This document shows positions 1-7,856 of a stretch of 64,000 bases of DNA, in pieces; the first letter of the stretch is position 1, and every line of letters begins with the position of its first letter. Below the pieces are notes generated by a model. It was not told where the DNA came from and searched no databases. It worked only from the letters and a program-made list of their open reading frames with translations. The translations under genes and the position numbers were made by a program. The stretch covers positions 54,749-118,748 of the forward strand of contig JAHZAV010000004.1 of assembly GCA_019423745.1 (NCBI GenBank), written 5' to 3'. Source of the DNA: Lachnospiraceae bacterium. GTDB taxonomy: Bacteria > Bacillota > Clostridia > Lachnospirales > Lachnospiraceae.

Positions 1-726
1 CAATGTATAAGAATTAAAAGAATACTTCACATCATTCAGATAACGAATCAGCTTGGAATTACTTATCGCATAAGCGATCCGCATACCTGCCATGGAACGT
101 GCCTTAGAAAAGGTCTGCGTTACTACCAGATTCTCATAACGCCCAATTAATTCTATAGCCGATCTTCCTGCAAAATCGATATAAGCCTCATCTATGATTA
201 CAATAACATCCGGATTGTGAACAAGAATATCCTCTATAAAATCCAAGCCCTCATAAATAGCAGTCGGTGCGTTTGGATTTGGGAAAATAATCCCTCCATT
301 TTCCCGGTAATAATCTTCTTTTACAATGCGGAAGTCTTTATCCAGCTTAGGACACTCATAGGGAATCTTGTATAACTGGGCCCATACTTTATAAAAAGAA
401 TAGGTAATGTCTGGAAAAAGAATCGGCTTTGAAGAGTTAAAAAACGTAAGGAAACACATTGCCAGTACATCATCTGACCCAACTCCCACAAAAATCTGAT
501 CCTCACCCACTCCATAAAAATCTGCCAGTGATTTCACAAGCATACTACAGGATGGATCCGGGTAAAGTCTGAAATCGCTGGTATCAATCTCTTTCAATAC
601 CTGTTCCACTGCCGGTGAAGGCGGATATGGATTTTCATTTGTATTCAGTTTAATCACCTTATTCTGGGGCTGTTCTCCCGGCACATAAGGTATCACTTTT
701 CGTATATTTTCTTCTAATTTACTCAT
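1..726 (-). CDS. hisC: Histidinol-phosphate aminotransferase, 3' end beyond window
   Basis: PLP-dependent fold type I aminotransferase. The family converts imidazole acetol phosphate and glutamate to histidinol phosphate in histidine synthesis. The 242 codons present read MSKLEENIRKVIPYVPGEQ at the start, a typical HisC opening, then LNTNENPYPPSP and GSDDVLAMCF. The PLP lysine lies in TFSKARSMAGMRIAY near residue 206. The C-terminal third is lost at the window edge. Two ATGs are possible (726 and 732). AGAGG sits 6 bases before 726 but directly abuts 732, so I chose 726. The gene starts 10 bases after the previous aminotransferase and looks like the last visible member of the rpmE-prfA operon. 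No other his gene is adjacent, so HisC could also act on aromatic or other keto acids. The family call is firm; the substrate is inferred. Confidence 0.85.
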   Translation of the reverse strand, partial: MSKLEENIRKVIPYVPGEQPQNKVIKLNTNENPYPPSPAVEQVLKEIDTSDFRLYPDPSCSMLVKSLADFYGVGEDQIFVGVGSDDVLAMCFLTFFNSSKPILFPDITYSFYKVWAQLYKIPYECPKLDKDFRIVKEDYYRENGGIIFPNPNAPTAIYEGLDFIEDILVHNPDVIVIIDEAYIDFAGRSAIELIGRYENLVVTQTFSKARSMAGMRIAYAISNSKLIRYLNDVKYSFNSYTL

Positions 727-736
727 ATTCATCCTC

Positions 737-1924
737 TTAAAAGTACTCTTTAGAAAGTTCTTTAAACTTCGGCAGAGAATTGATAATTGTCTCATATGCC
801 ACACAATAAGCCAGTCTTACATAACCAGGACATGCAAAAGAACTGCCAGGTACCATCAAAATATTATATTTTTTAGCGGCTTCGCAAAATTCTTTTTCAT
901 TCTCTACCGGTGATTTTACAAACAAATAGAAAGCACCTTCTGGTTTTATGCATGTAAATCCGCATTCTTTCAGTCCTTCGTAAAGGGCTTCTCTGTTTCT
1001 GTTATAGAATGAGATATCCGTTTTTTCATTCAGACATTTTGCCACAACTTTCTGCTGCAAAGTAGGTGCGTTTACAAATCCAAGAATTCTTGTTGCTACG
1101 TTAGCTGCAGACTGAACCTCTTCACTGTCAGTCACCTCATCGGGTATAACAAGGTATCCAATCCTCTCTCCGGGAAGAGAAAGTGACTTACTGTAAGAGT
1201 ATCCTACAATTGTATTATCATAATACTTTGTCAAATACGGAACTTCTGCGCCATCATAAACCAGTTCTCTATAAGGTTCATCTGAAATCAGATAGATTTC
1301 TGTTCCGTACTCCTTCTGCTTTTTCTCCATAATTGCTGCCATTTTCTGTATCGTATCCTCAGAATAAACAACTCCTGTAGGATTATTAGGTGTATTAACA
1401 ATAACCGCTTTTGTCTTTGGAGTAATTTTCTGTTCAAATTCATCAAGCTTAGGCTGGAATGTCTCTGTATCAGGAGAAATTTCAACCAGTACTCCGTCAT
1501 AATTATTTGTATAAGAACGATACTCTCCAAAATAAGGGGCAAACGCAATCACTTCATCTCCAGGATTGAGCAGAGTTTTTAAAATAACATTTAATCCGCC
1601 TGCTGCTCCTACTGTCATGATAATATTTTTCCCGCTAAAGGAAGTTCCGAATCTTTCATTTAATGAATCCGCTACTGCCTGCCGTACATCTGCATATCCA
1701 CTATTGCTGTTTGTGTATCCGTGAAGCACAATAGGATCCTCCCCGTCTACCAGCTCTATGATCGCCTTTTTCACAGCTTCCGGTGCCGGAACATTGGGAT
1801 TTCCCAAACTAAAATCATATACATTTTCCGCCCCATAAATAGAAGCCAGACGGTTTCCCTCTTCAAACATTGCACGGATGGCAGAACTATTTGCCACCAT
1901 ACCCTTCATTTTATCTGCGATCAT
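737..1924 (-). CDS. Pyridoxal phosphate-dependent class I aminotransferase
   Basis: A 395-residue fold type I aminotransferase of the aspartate aminotransferase family, cytosolic. The sequence shows the substrate-loop region near YDFSLGNPNVPAP (about 37-49), the glycine-rich GAAGGLNVIL cofactor region near 107-116, the NTPNNPTGVVYS motif, ISDEPYRELVYD with the conserved Asp and Tyr, and the PLP lysine in SYSKSLSLPGERIGY near residue 235. The C-terminal small domain ends at a conserved arginine context (PGYVRLAY) expected to bind the substrate carboxylate. It starts 12 bases after the DUF2156 gene and 10 bases before hisC, so all three are probably cotranscribed. The amino donor and acceptor cannot be decided from sequence; aspartate, alanine or aromatic substrates are all possible. 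Confidence 0.85.
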   Translation of the reverse strand: MIADKMKGMVANSSAIRAMFEEGNRLASIYGAENVYDFSLGNPNVPAPEAVKKAIIELVDGEDPIVLHGYTNSNSGYADVRQAVADSLNERFGTSFSGKNIIMTVGAAGGLNVILKTLLNPGDEVIAFAPYFGEYRSYTNNYDGVLVEISPDTETFQPKLDEFEQKITPKTKAVIVNTPNNPTGVVYSEDTIQKMAAIMEKKQKEYGTEIYLISDEPYRELVYDGAEVPYLTKYYDNTIVGYSYSKSLSLPGERIGYLVIPDEVTDSEEVQSAANVATRILGFVNAPTLQQKVVAKCLNEKTDISFYNRNREALYEGLKECGFTCIKPEGAFYLFVKSPVENEKEFCEAAKKYNILMVPGSSFACPGYVRLAYCVAYETIINSLPKFKELSKEYF

Positions 1925-1936
1925 CTTATCTCCTCC

Positions 1937-2857
1937 TTACTGTACATCTGCCGGATTCTTCTCTGTTACAAGCCCTTTTTCTACCATAAATGCAGGACGG
2001 TAGGAACGCTTTGCTTTTCTAAGTCCTTCTTCTCCGGTATCTTCTTCCCGGTTCACATACTTGTACTGCATACACTCATGCTCTACAAATTGCTGATTAA
2101 TCATTGGATATGCTCCCTGAACATCTGGAAATGCCTTTTCAATATGCACTACAAAGGTATCAGAACATAACGGTTCTCCCATGGTAAATGCCACAATCTG
2201 TCCATCCACACGTAAAATTCCACCTTTTAACTCCAGCTCTTCAAAGAGCCTCAGAGAATTAAGCGTAACACACATCTCGGAATTTTTTTCCGGATCATCC
2301 TCACATCCGTTTTGATTTCTCCATTTCAAAGCCATCTGAAAACATTCTTCTACATTTTCCTTGGACATGGATTCATAACTCCATCTTCCTTCATAGGTGG
2401 CTTTAAATTTATTGATATGATTTCTTTTCCCGTGAAGCTTCTTTCCGGAAAGCGTGCAGAGTTTCTCTGACTCATAGACATAATCTGCCAGATCCTCATT
2501 ATATTCTACCTGAAATCTACCCGGATACCAGATCTCAAGCTGTTCAAAATGATCCGGTGTCACATTGTAAAGACAAAGCGGTTTCCCTCTCTCCTTACTG
2601 TATTGATCCAGCTTGTCGATCGCAAGTTTCACACATTCCGGTTTCCCTGAAGGATAAGCAAACGCAAGGCCTTCCTCATCCTCACTTTTAAAAACCAAGG
2701 CATTTTCAATCACTGCATAAGTTACATTGTAAAATCTTGCCCACAAGAAAACATTTACAAAAGTACGTTCACAACTGCGGCTGGTATAATGTTTAAAATA
2801 ATGTGTAATAATGTCCTTATCCTCCAGCTGTGGCCGTTTAAAATCATATTCCAGCAT
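1937..2857 (-). CDS. DUF2156 domain protein (GNAT-like acyl/aminoacyl transferase fold)
   Basis: A 306-residue cytosolic protein of the DUF2156 family, related to the C-terminal catalytic region of MprF-type phosphatidylglycerol lysyltransferases. Family-like segments include the opening MLEYDFKRPQLEDKD, the region LSGKKLHGKRNHINKF near residue 140, GQIVAFTMGEPL near 220, HIEKAFPDVQGAYPMINQQF near 238, and the closing YVNREEDTGEEGLRKAKRSYRP. There are no membrane segments, so it lacks the flippase part of MprF. Cytosolic members of this family are usually uncharacterised; a GNAT-type transfer reaction is family inference and the substrate is unknown. It lies 35 bases after prfA in the same direction. 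Start ATG 2857 has an AAGG element about 8 bases upstream. Confidence 0.75.
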   Translation of the reverse strand: MLEYDFKRPQLEDKDIITHYFKHYTSRSCERTFVNVFLWARFYNVTYAVIENALVFKSEDEEGLAFAYPSGKPECVKLAIDKLDQYSKERGKPLCLYNVTPDHFEQLEIWYPGRFQVEYNEDLADYVYESEKLCTLSGKKLHGKRNHINKFKATYEGRWSYESMSKENVEECFQMALKWRNQNGCEDDPEKNSEMCVTLNSLRLFEELELKGGILRVDGQIVAFTMGEPLCSDTFVVHIEKAFPDVQGAYPMINQQFVEHECMQYKYVNREEDTGEEGLRKAKRSYRPAFMVEKGLVTEKNPADVQ

Positions 2858-2892
2858 ACTCTAACCTTCTTTTCTATTGTCTCTCCTGCTCG

Positions 2893-3963
2893 CTACTCGT
2901 TCATATTTGCCAGTTTTGCTGCCTGATCTGCTGCAATCAGGCTGTCAATAATCTCATCCAAATCACCATTTAAAACGCTGTCAAGTTTGTGAAGTGTCAG
3001 CTTGATACGATGATCCGTTACTCTTCCCTGTGGGAAATTGTAAGTACGGATTTTTTCTGAACGGTCTCCCGTTCCAATCTGGCTTCTTCTTGCCTCTGCC
3101 TCTGATGCCTGCTTCTTTTCCATCTCCAGATCATACAGCTTGGACCGCAGCAAACGGAATGCCTTCTCTTTGTTCTGCAGCTGTGATTTTTCTGTCTGGC
3201 TGTAGATCACAATGCCTGTAGGATAATGGGTCAGACGCACAGCCGAGTCTGTAGTATTGACACACTGACCTCCATTTCCTGAAGCTCTCATAACATCGAT
3301 TCGAATATCCTTTTCATCGATCACAATATCTACTTCTTCTGCCTCAGGCATAATGGCAACTGTAATCGTAGACGTATGAATACGTCCACCGCTCTCTGTC
3401 TCCGGAACTCTCTGCACACGATGCACTCCACTTTCGTATTTCAAACGGGAATAAGCCCCCTGTCCGGTGATCATAAACACAACTTCTTTAAATCCGCCAA
3501 TTCCGTTTTCACTTACGGAAATCAGCTCCGTACGCCATCTCCTGCTTTCTGCATAATGTACATACATACGATAAATCTCTGCTGCAAAAAGAGCCGCCTC
3601 GTCGCCACCTGCTCCGGCACGGATTTCCACAATAACATTTTTATCATCATTAGGGTCCTTTGGAAGCAGTAAAATCTTCAACTCCTGCTCCAATTCTTCT
3701 ACTTTTGCCTTGGAATCATTTAATTCTTCTTTGGCAAGTTCCCTCATTTCTTCGTCTGTTTCTTCCTCCAACATAACAAGGCTGTCTTCAATCGCCTGTT
3801 TACTTGCTTTATATTCTTTATATGCCTCAACAATGGGAGTCAGATCATTCTGTTCTTTCATAAGCTTGCGGAAGCGTTCCTGATTGTCTGCTACTCCCGG
3901 CTCCTGCAGCTCGCTCATAATTTCTTCATAACGAATGAGCAGATCCTCTAATTTGTCAAACAT
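2893..3963 (-). CDS. prfA: Peptide chain release factor 1
   Basis: RF1, 356 residues, the expected length, releases nascent chains at UAA and UAG codons. Visible features are the N-terminal helical domain (MFDKLEDLLIRYEEIMSEL), the recognition domain with the PxT-type tripeptide as PET in RVPETESGGRIHTST near residue 185, and the catalytic GGQ in ASGNGGQCVNTTDSAVR near residue 232. The GGQ glutamine is the substrate of PrmC, encoded immediately upstream (24-base gap), so enzyme and target share the operon. The start is fixed by AGGAGG upstream of ATG 3963. The Asp-Gly-rich stretch GAGGDEAALFA is also class-typical. Distinguished from RF2 (44593-45697) by the PxT rather than SPF motif and the absence of a frameshift. 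Confidence 0.97.
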   Translation of the reverse strand: MFDKLEDLLIRYEEIMSELQEPGVADNQERFRKLMKEQNDLTPIVEAYKEYKASKQAIEDSLVMLEEETDEEMRELAKEELNDSKAKVEELEQELKILLLPKDPNDDKNVIVEIRAGAGGDEAALFAAEIYRMYVHYAESRRWRTELISVSENGIGGFKEVVFMITGQGAYSRLKYESGVHRVQRVPETESGGRIHTSTITVAIMPEAEEVDIVIDEKDIRIDVMRASGNGGQCVNTTDSAVRLTHYPTGIVIYSQTEKSQLQNKEKAFRLLRSKLYDLEMEKKQASEAEARRSQIGTGDRSEKIRTYNFPQGRVTDHRIKLTLHKLDSVLNGDLDEIIDSLIAADQAAKLANMNE

Positions 3964-3987
3964 TTTTTCTCCTCCTACCTATTCACA

Positions 3988-4872
3988 CTATGCTTTATTG
4001 TACCTTCCCATTACCACACGGTCAAGTCCTGCCAGATCCTTTTTTGCAGCCACCTCCGTATATCCTGCCTCTTCCATAAGATTTATGACATCCTCTTTCT
4101 GGTCACATCCAATCTCAAAAAGAAGCCAGCCCCTGTCTGATAAATATTCTCCTGCTTCCTCTATAATTTTCCTGTAAAAATACAGTCCGTCTTCTTTTCC
4201 ATCCAGCGCAAGCATCGGATCATAAAGCCGGACTTCATCCTGAAGTTCCTCGATTTGGGACGTCTGGATATAGGGCGGATTTGACACAATCATATCATAA
4301 CATCCCGACAGATGTTCAAAAAGATCACTGGATGTAAACTGAACCTCTGCCCCCAGTCTGCGGGCATTTTCCCTTGCTGTTTCCAAAGCTTCCTTGGAAA
4401 TGTCACTCCCTGTGAACTCCATGTCCCATGTCTTTCCTTTTCCTCCCAGAATCAGCTTGCTAAGGCTGATAATTATACATCCGGACCCGGTACACAGATC
4501 CAGAATCCGCATATGATTTTCCGCTTTTTTCAAAGCTTCCTCTACAAGAATTTCTGTATCCTGCCTTGGTATCAAAACATGCGGATTAACCTGAAACGGA
4601 AATCCCATAAATTCCTGCTGGCCTGTAATGTGCTGAAGAGGAATTCTTTTTGCCCGCCTTTGAATCACTTCCATATAAAGGGAGCTTTCGTCTTCTGAAA
4701 GCTCCCGATCCGGTTCCAGATAATATTGACTTCTGGTGACCTTTGCTGCATATTCCATCAAAAGCCATGCATCCAGCTCTGGCTCCGGCACCTTGGCAAT
4801 CTCTAAAAGTTCGATTCCTTTCCGAAGCATCCCTTTAAGAGTCAGATTTTGTTCCAAATGTTTCTGCTTCAT
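3988..4872 (-). CDS. prmC: Release factor glutamine methyltransferase PrmC
   Basis: SAM-dependent N5-glutamine methyltransferase that modifies the GGQ glutamine of RF1 and RF2. It has an N-terminal helical substrate-binding domain (about 1-90) and a Rossmann domain with ILDLCTGSGCIIISLS (motif I, about 120-135) and the diagnostic NPPY motif in IVSNPPYIQTSQ near residue 188. Translation could begin at a TTG (4887), but GGAGG lies about 4 bases before ATG 4872, which gives a 294-residue protein with the usual start. The first 38 bases overlap the end of the upstream DUF1385 gene, so its ribosome site lies inside that gene and translational coupling is likely. prfA follows directly. Confidence 0.95.
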   Translation of the reverse strand: MKQKHLEQNLTLKGMLRKGIELLEIAKVPEPELDAWLLMEYAAKVTRSQYYLEPDRELSEDESSLYMEVIQRRAKRIPLQHITGQQEFMGFPFQVNPHVLIPRQDTEILVEEALKKAENHMRILDLCTGSGCIIISLSKLILGGKGKTWDMEFTGSDISKEALETARENARRLGAEVQFTSSDLFEHLSGCYDMIVSNPPYIQTSQIEELQDEVRLYDPMLALDGKEDGLYFYRKIIEEAGEYLSDRGWLLFEIGCDQKEDVINLMEEAGYTEVAAKKDLAGLDRVVMGRYNKA

Positions 4873-5773
4873 ATTTCCTCCAGTCAAAGACAGCCTCTAC
4901 TGCCTGTATTGCCACCTCAATCATGCCGTCGTCCGGCTCCTTTGTCGTCATCTTCTGAATCCAAAGCCCTGGCTTACTTAAGAAATTAATCAGCCAGAAA
5001 TCGGAATTTCCTGCCAGACGTAAAACCTCATAGGATATTCCTGCTATAACGGGAAGGAGGGCAATTCTCACTGCCACCCGCATGACAACGGAATCAACCC
5101 GAATCACCAGAAGAAGGATAATGCTGATAGCCAGCACAAAAAACAAAAAACTGGTTCCACACCGTTTATGCTGTCTGGAACTGATCCTGACATTTTCTAC
5201 GTTCAGCGGAAGTCCATGTTCAATACAATTAATACACTTATGTTCTGCGCCATGATACATGAAAGTCCTTTGTATATCCTCTGTTCTGGAAATCAGCATA
5301 ATGTAGATTAGAAAAATCCCAATTCTCACAAAACCTTCGATTACAGTTCTGATATGGTATGATGGAATCAAAGGTTTTAAAAGGCTGGATAAAAAATAAG
5401 GAAGTACCATAAATATGGCTACTGCCAGAACAATGGAAAACGCCATCACGCCACGCATCATCCACTTCTCCTGCTGCTCTTTTTTCTCGCTTTCTTCTTT
5501 AGTAAGAGGCTTTGCATCCTCTTCCTCTTCAAAAAAAGAAGCTGAATACATCAAAGTCCGCATCCCCAGTACAAGGGAGTCAATAAAGTTAAAAATCCCC
5601 CTGATAAATGGAATTTTTGCCAGACATCCTACTTTTCCGGCTGCTCCGGTATAGCGGTCTTTGTGTACTACAATCTCTCCGTCCGTTTTCCGAACTGCCA
5701 CCGCATAGTCTTCTTTGTTTTTCATCATTATGCCTTCCAGCACCGCCTGTCCGCCGATGTTTGATGATTTCAT
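4835..5773 (-). CDS. yqhQ: DUF1385 membrane protein (YqhQ family)
   Basis: A 312-residue polytopic membrane protein of the DUF1385/YqhQ family. The opening KSSNIGGQAVLEGIMMKN is a family hallmark. Hydrophobic segments occur near residues 110-130, 145-165, and 210-245, and the conserved FMYHGAEHKCINCIEHG segment with His and Cys residues near 190 may bind a metal. The family is widespread in Firmicutes but without an established biochemical role that I can state. It is encoded between rpmE and prmC, a conserved neighbourhood in Clostridia, and its 3' end overlaps prmC by 38 bases. The start has AGGAGG at good spacing before ATG 5773. An acidic/lysine-rich cytosolic loop (FEEEEDAKPLTKEESEKK) precedes the transmembrane core. 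Confidence 0.88.
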   Translation of the reverse strand: MKSSNIGGQAVLEGIMMKNKEDYAVAVRKTDGEIVVHKDRYTGAAGKVGCLAKIPFIRGIFNFIDSLVLGMRTLMYSASFFEEEEDAKPLTKEESEKKEQQEKWMMRGVMAFSIVLAVAIFMVLPYFLSSLLKPLIPSYHIRTVIEGFVRIGIFLIYIMLISRTEDIQRTFMYHGAEHKCINCIEHGLPLNVENVRISSRQHKRCGTSFLFFVLAISIILLLVIRVDSVVMRVAVRIALLPVIAGISYEVLRLAGNSDFWLINFLSKPGLWIQKMTTKEPDDGMIEVAIQAVEAVFDWRKYEAETFGTKSDS

Positions 5774-5804
5774 ACCTTCCTCCTGCTGTTTCTCGCATAT
5801 ACAG

Positions 5805-5837
5805 AACGGGTTGAGATTGTCAAAACCTCAACCCGTT
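5805..5837 (-). terminator. Hairpin between rpmE and yqhQ (attenuator or partial terminator)
   Basis: A perfect 11-bp inverted repeat, arms 5805-5815 and 5827-5837, with an 11-base loop, begins 12 bases after the rpmE stop on the minus strand. The sequence after it is not uridine-rich, so it may only reduce read-through, separating abundant rpmE transcript from the rest of the operon, or stabilise the rpmE 3' end. Confidence 0.55.
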
Positions 5838-5848
5838 TACCGTCTTTC

Positions 5849-6052
5849 TTATTTGTCCAATCCGTATTTCTTATTGAACTTATCTACACGTCCGCGTGCC
5901 TGAGCAGCTTTCTGCTGGCCAGTGTAGAACGGATGACATTTGGAGCAGATTTCTACGTGAATATCTTCTTTTGTAGATCCTGTTACAAATGTGTTTCCAC
6001 AGTTGCATGTCACTGTTGCCTGATGGTAAGCTGGATGTATTCCTTCTTTCAT
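5849..6052 (-). CDS. rpmE: 50S ribosomal protein L31 (zinc-binding type)
   Basis: L31, 67 residues, a component of the ribosomal inter-subunit bridge. It is the C+ zinc-binding form: CNCGNTF near residue 17 and the pair in EICSKCHPFYTG near residue 36 supply the cysteine ligands. The sequence MKEGIHPAYHQATV is typical of the family start. A GAGGTG ribosome site precedes ATG 6052. In bacteria that also carry a zinc-free L31, the two are exchanged under zinc starvation; no second copy is in this window. The gene has its own promoter in the rho-rpmE gap and a hairpin directly after it. A 14-bp palindrome in its leader (6080-6093) may be regulatory. Confidence 0.98.
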   Translation of the reverse strand: MKEGIHPAYHQATVTCNCGNTFVTGSTKEDIHVEICSKCHPFYTGQQKAAQARGRVDKFNKKYGLDK

Positions 6053-6079
6053 TTCATTTCACCTCTTCTTTATTCTTGC

Positions 6080-6093
6080 TGCGCATATGCGCA
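6080..6093. repeat. Perfect 14-bp palindrome in the rpmE leader
   Basis: TGCGCATATGCGCA at 6080-6093 is an exact palindrome lying in the transcribed leader of rpmE, about 27 bases before its start codon. It could be a protein-binding dyad or part of an autogenous L31 leader structure such as those known for Firmicutes rpmE. The function here is inferred. Confidence 0.5.
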
Positions 6094-6126
6094 TGGATTC
6101 TATTCGTTTTTCTAAACAGCTCTGTA

Positions 6127-6155
6127 ATTGTATCACAAAACTTTCTTCTTGTCTA
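6127..6155 (-). promoter_or_regulatory. Sigma-A-type promoter of rpmE
   Basis: On the minus strand TAGACA (6150-6155), 17 bases, TACAAT (6127-6132), with TG one base before the -10 (extended -10). The -35 box overlaps the rho stop codon. The predicted transcript starts near 6120, giving a leader of about 65 bases. Confidence 0.7.
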
Positions 6156-7625
6156 TATTATTTTTGTCTTTTTTACCATTTGAACGAGTTCTCTGTTTGT
6201 CTTCGTTCTGGAAAACATATTCAAAATATTATCCACTGCTTCTTCTGCTCTCATACCATTTAATGCACGCCGCATAGAGTCCACTGCTTCCTGCTCTTCT
6301 TTTGTAAGCAGAAGATCTTCACGTCTTGTCCCTGATTTAGGAATGTCAATGGCCGGGAACATTCTCTTCTCTGACAGTTTCCGGTCAAGGACAAGTTCCA
6401 TATTTCCGGTTCCTTTAAATTCCTCATATATCACATCGTCCATCTTGCTTCCCGTATCTACCAGTGCCGTTGCAAGAATGGTAAGACTTCCGCCTTCCCG
6501 CATATTTCTTGCCGCACCGAAAAATCGTTTGGGCATATGCAAAGCTGCCGGGTCAAGACCTCCTGACAGTGTTCGGCCTGACGGCGGTACCGTAAGATTG
6601 TAAGCCCTTGCAAGCCGGGTTATGCTGTCCAGAAGAATCATAACATCCTTCCCATGCTCTACCAGTCTCTTTGCCCGTTCAATCACCATTTCAGATACTC
6701 TTTTATGATGCTCCGGCAATTCATCAAAGGTAGAATAAATAACTTCTACATTTTTCCCTTCAATGGTCTCCTTAATATCTGTTACTTCCTCCGGTCTTTC
6801 ATCAATCAAAAGAATCAGAAGATGCACTTCCGGATTATTTTTTCTGACAGACAGTGCCACCTCTTTTAAAAGAGTCGTTTTACCTGCTTTCGGAGGCGAT
6901 ACGATCATTCCCCTCTGTCCCTTTCCAATAGGAGAAAGAAGATCCATAATGCGCATGGCAGTACTGCTTCTTCCACTTTCCAGCGACAGTCTTTCATTCG
7001 GAAATATTGGTGTCAGATCCTCAAAATTGGGTCTTTTAGCTGCAACCGCCGGATGAATCCCGTTAATTCTGGATAAATATAAAAGAGCACTGAATTTTTC
7101 CTGCTGTGTCTTAATTCTTGTATTCCCTTCCAAAATATCTCCGGTTTTCAAGTTAAAACGCCGAATCTGTGAAGGTGATACGTAGACATCATTCTCACCA
7201 GGAAGATAATTTTCACAACGGATAAATCCATATCCGTCAGGAAGAACCTCCAGAATCCCATTCGCTGTCACCCCACTGTCCAGACGGTCAATATCATGCA
7301 ATTCCCTGTCACCGGTATTAGCAGATAGTTCTTTTACATTATCCTCCGTCACCTTGATCTGCGTGGAATTATTTTTTTTATAAGATTCGTTTTTATGCTG
7401 CTCTCCTTTTGTGTCATTTCTTGTTTCCTGCCGTATTACAGCCTTTTTCTCATCCGGTCTTTTTTCCTCTGCCTGCTTTTCTTCCGTTTTATTTTCTTTC
7501 TCGTCTTCTTCTACCATGCGGTCAATGAGCTGTGCCTTCTTCATTGCCGAAATGCCGCGCAGCCCCCTTGCTTTTGCCAGTTCTTTCAACGTGGCAAGAG
7601 GCAGGGTCTCATATTTTTCTCGCAT
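6153..7625 (-). CDS. rho: Transcription termination factor Rho
   Basis: Hexameric RNA-dependent ATPase that ends transcription. With the ATG start at 7625 it is 490 residues. Order: N-terminal helical Rho_N domain (about 1-45, LKELAKARGLRGISAM), a highly charged Lys/Glu/Asn-rich insertion (about 45-115) as found in many Clostridia and Actinobacteria, the cold-shock-like RNA-binding domain (about 120-190, LEVLPDGYGFIRCENYLPG), then the RecA-like ATPase with Walker A PPKAGKTTL near 245, LLIDERPEEVTD, and ILLDSITRLARAYN. The C-terminal R-loop region PKSGTRREDLLL is also present. A GTG at 7631 is possible, but AAAGGA spacing suits 7625 better. The insertion may add RNA binding or phase behaviour; that is family-level knowledge, not seen directly. 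Confidence 0.96.
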   Translation of the reverse strand: MREKYETLPLATLKELAKARGLRGISAMKKAQLIDRMVEEDEKENKTEEKQAEEKRPDEKKAVIRQETRNDTKGEQHKNESYKKNNSTQIKVTEDNVKELSANTGDRELHDIDRLDSGVTANGILEVLPDGYGFIRCENYLPGENDVYVSPSQIRRFNLKTGDILEGNTRIKTQQEKFSALLYLSRINGIHPAVAAKRPNFEDLTPIFPNERLSLESGRSSTAMRIMDLLSPIGKGQRGMIVSPPKAGKTTLLKEVALSVRKNNPEVHLLILLIDERPEEVTDIKETIEGKNVEVIYSTFDELPEHHKRVSEMVIERAKRLVEHGKDVMILLDSITRLARAYNLTVPPSGRTLSGGLDPAALHMPKRFFGAARNMREGGSLTILATALVDTGSKMDDVIYEEFKGTGNMELVLDRKLSEKRMFPAIDIPKSGTRREDLLLTKEEQEAVDSMRRALNGMRAEEAVDNILNMFSRTKTNRELVQMVKKTKII

Positions 7626-7713
7626 ATACACTGATCCTTTCTCTTCTCAATTTTCAAATGAATAAATAAATTCGGGAATTTTCGTCTGACCTGACAACCT
7701 GAAATATGGATTT

Positions 7714-7742
7714 ATTATACTATATGTTTTTCTCTTTTTAAA
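7714..7742 (-). promoter_or_regulatory. Candidate promoter of rho
   Basis: Minus strand TTTAAA (7737-7742), 17 bases, TATAAT (7714-7719). The -10 is a consensus match, the -35 moderate. The predicted leader is about 80 bases, long enough for Rho autoregulation, which is common but not shown here. Confidence 0.6.
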
Positions 7743-7785
7743 GTCCTAATTTTTCAAACTATGCTTCTATGATTGTAAACTTTTG

Positions 7786-7814
7786 TTGCGTCCGGTTATG
7801 ATGAATGATATGAT
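7786..7814 (+). promoter_or_regulatory. Candidate promoter of malic enzyme operon
   Basis: TTGCGT (7786-7791), 17 bases, TATGAT (7809-7814), 43 bases before the malic enzyme ATG. Back to back with the rho promoter on the other strand. Confidence 0.55.
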
Positions 7815-7856
7815 TATTAACAGTCCTAATAAAAATAAGAAGAAGGTGGAATACAA

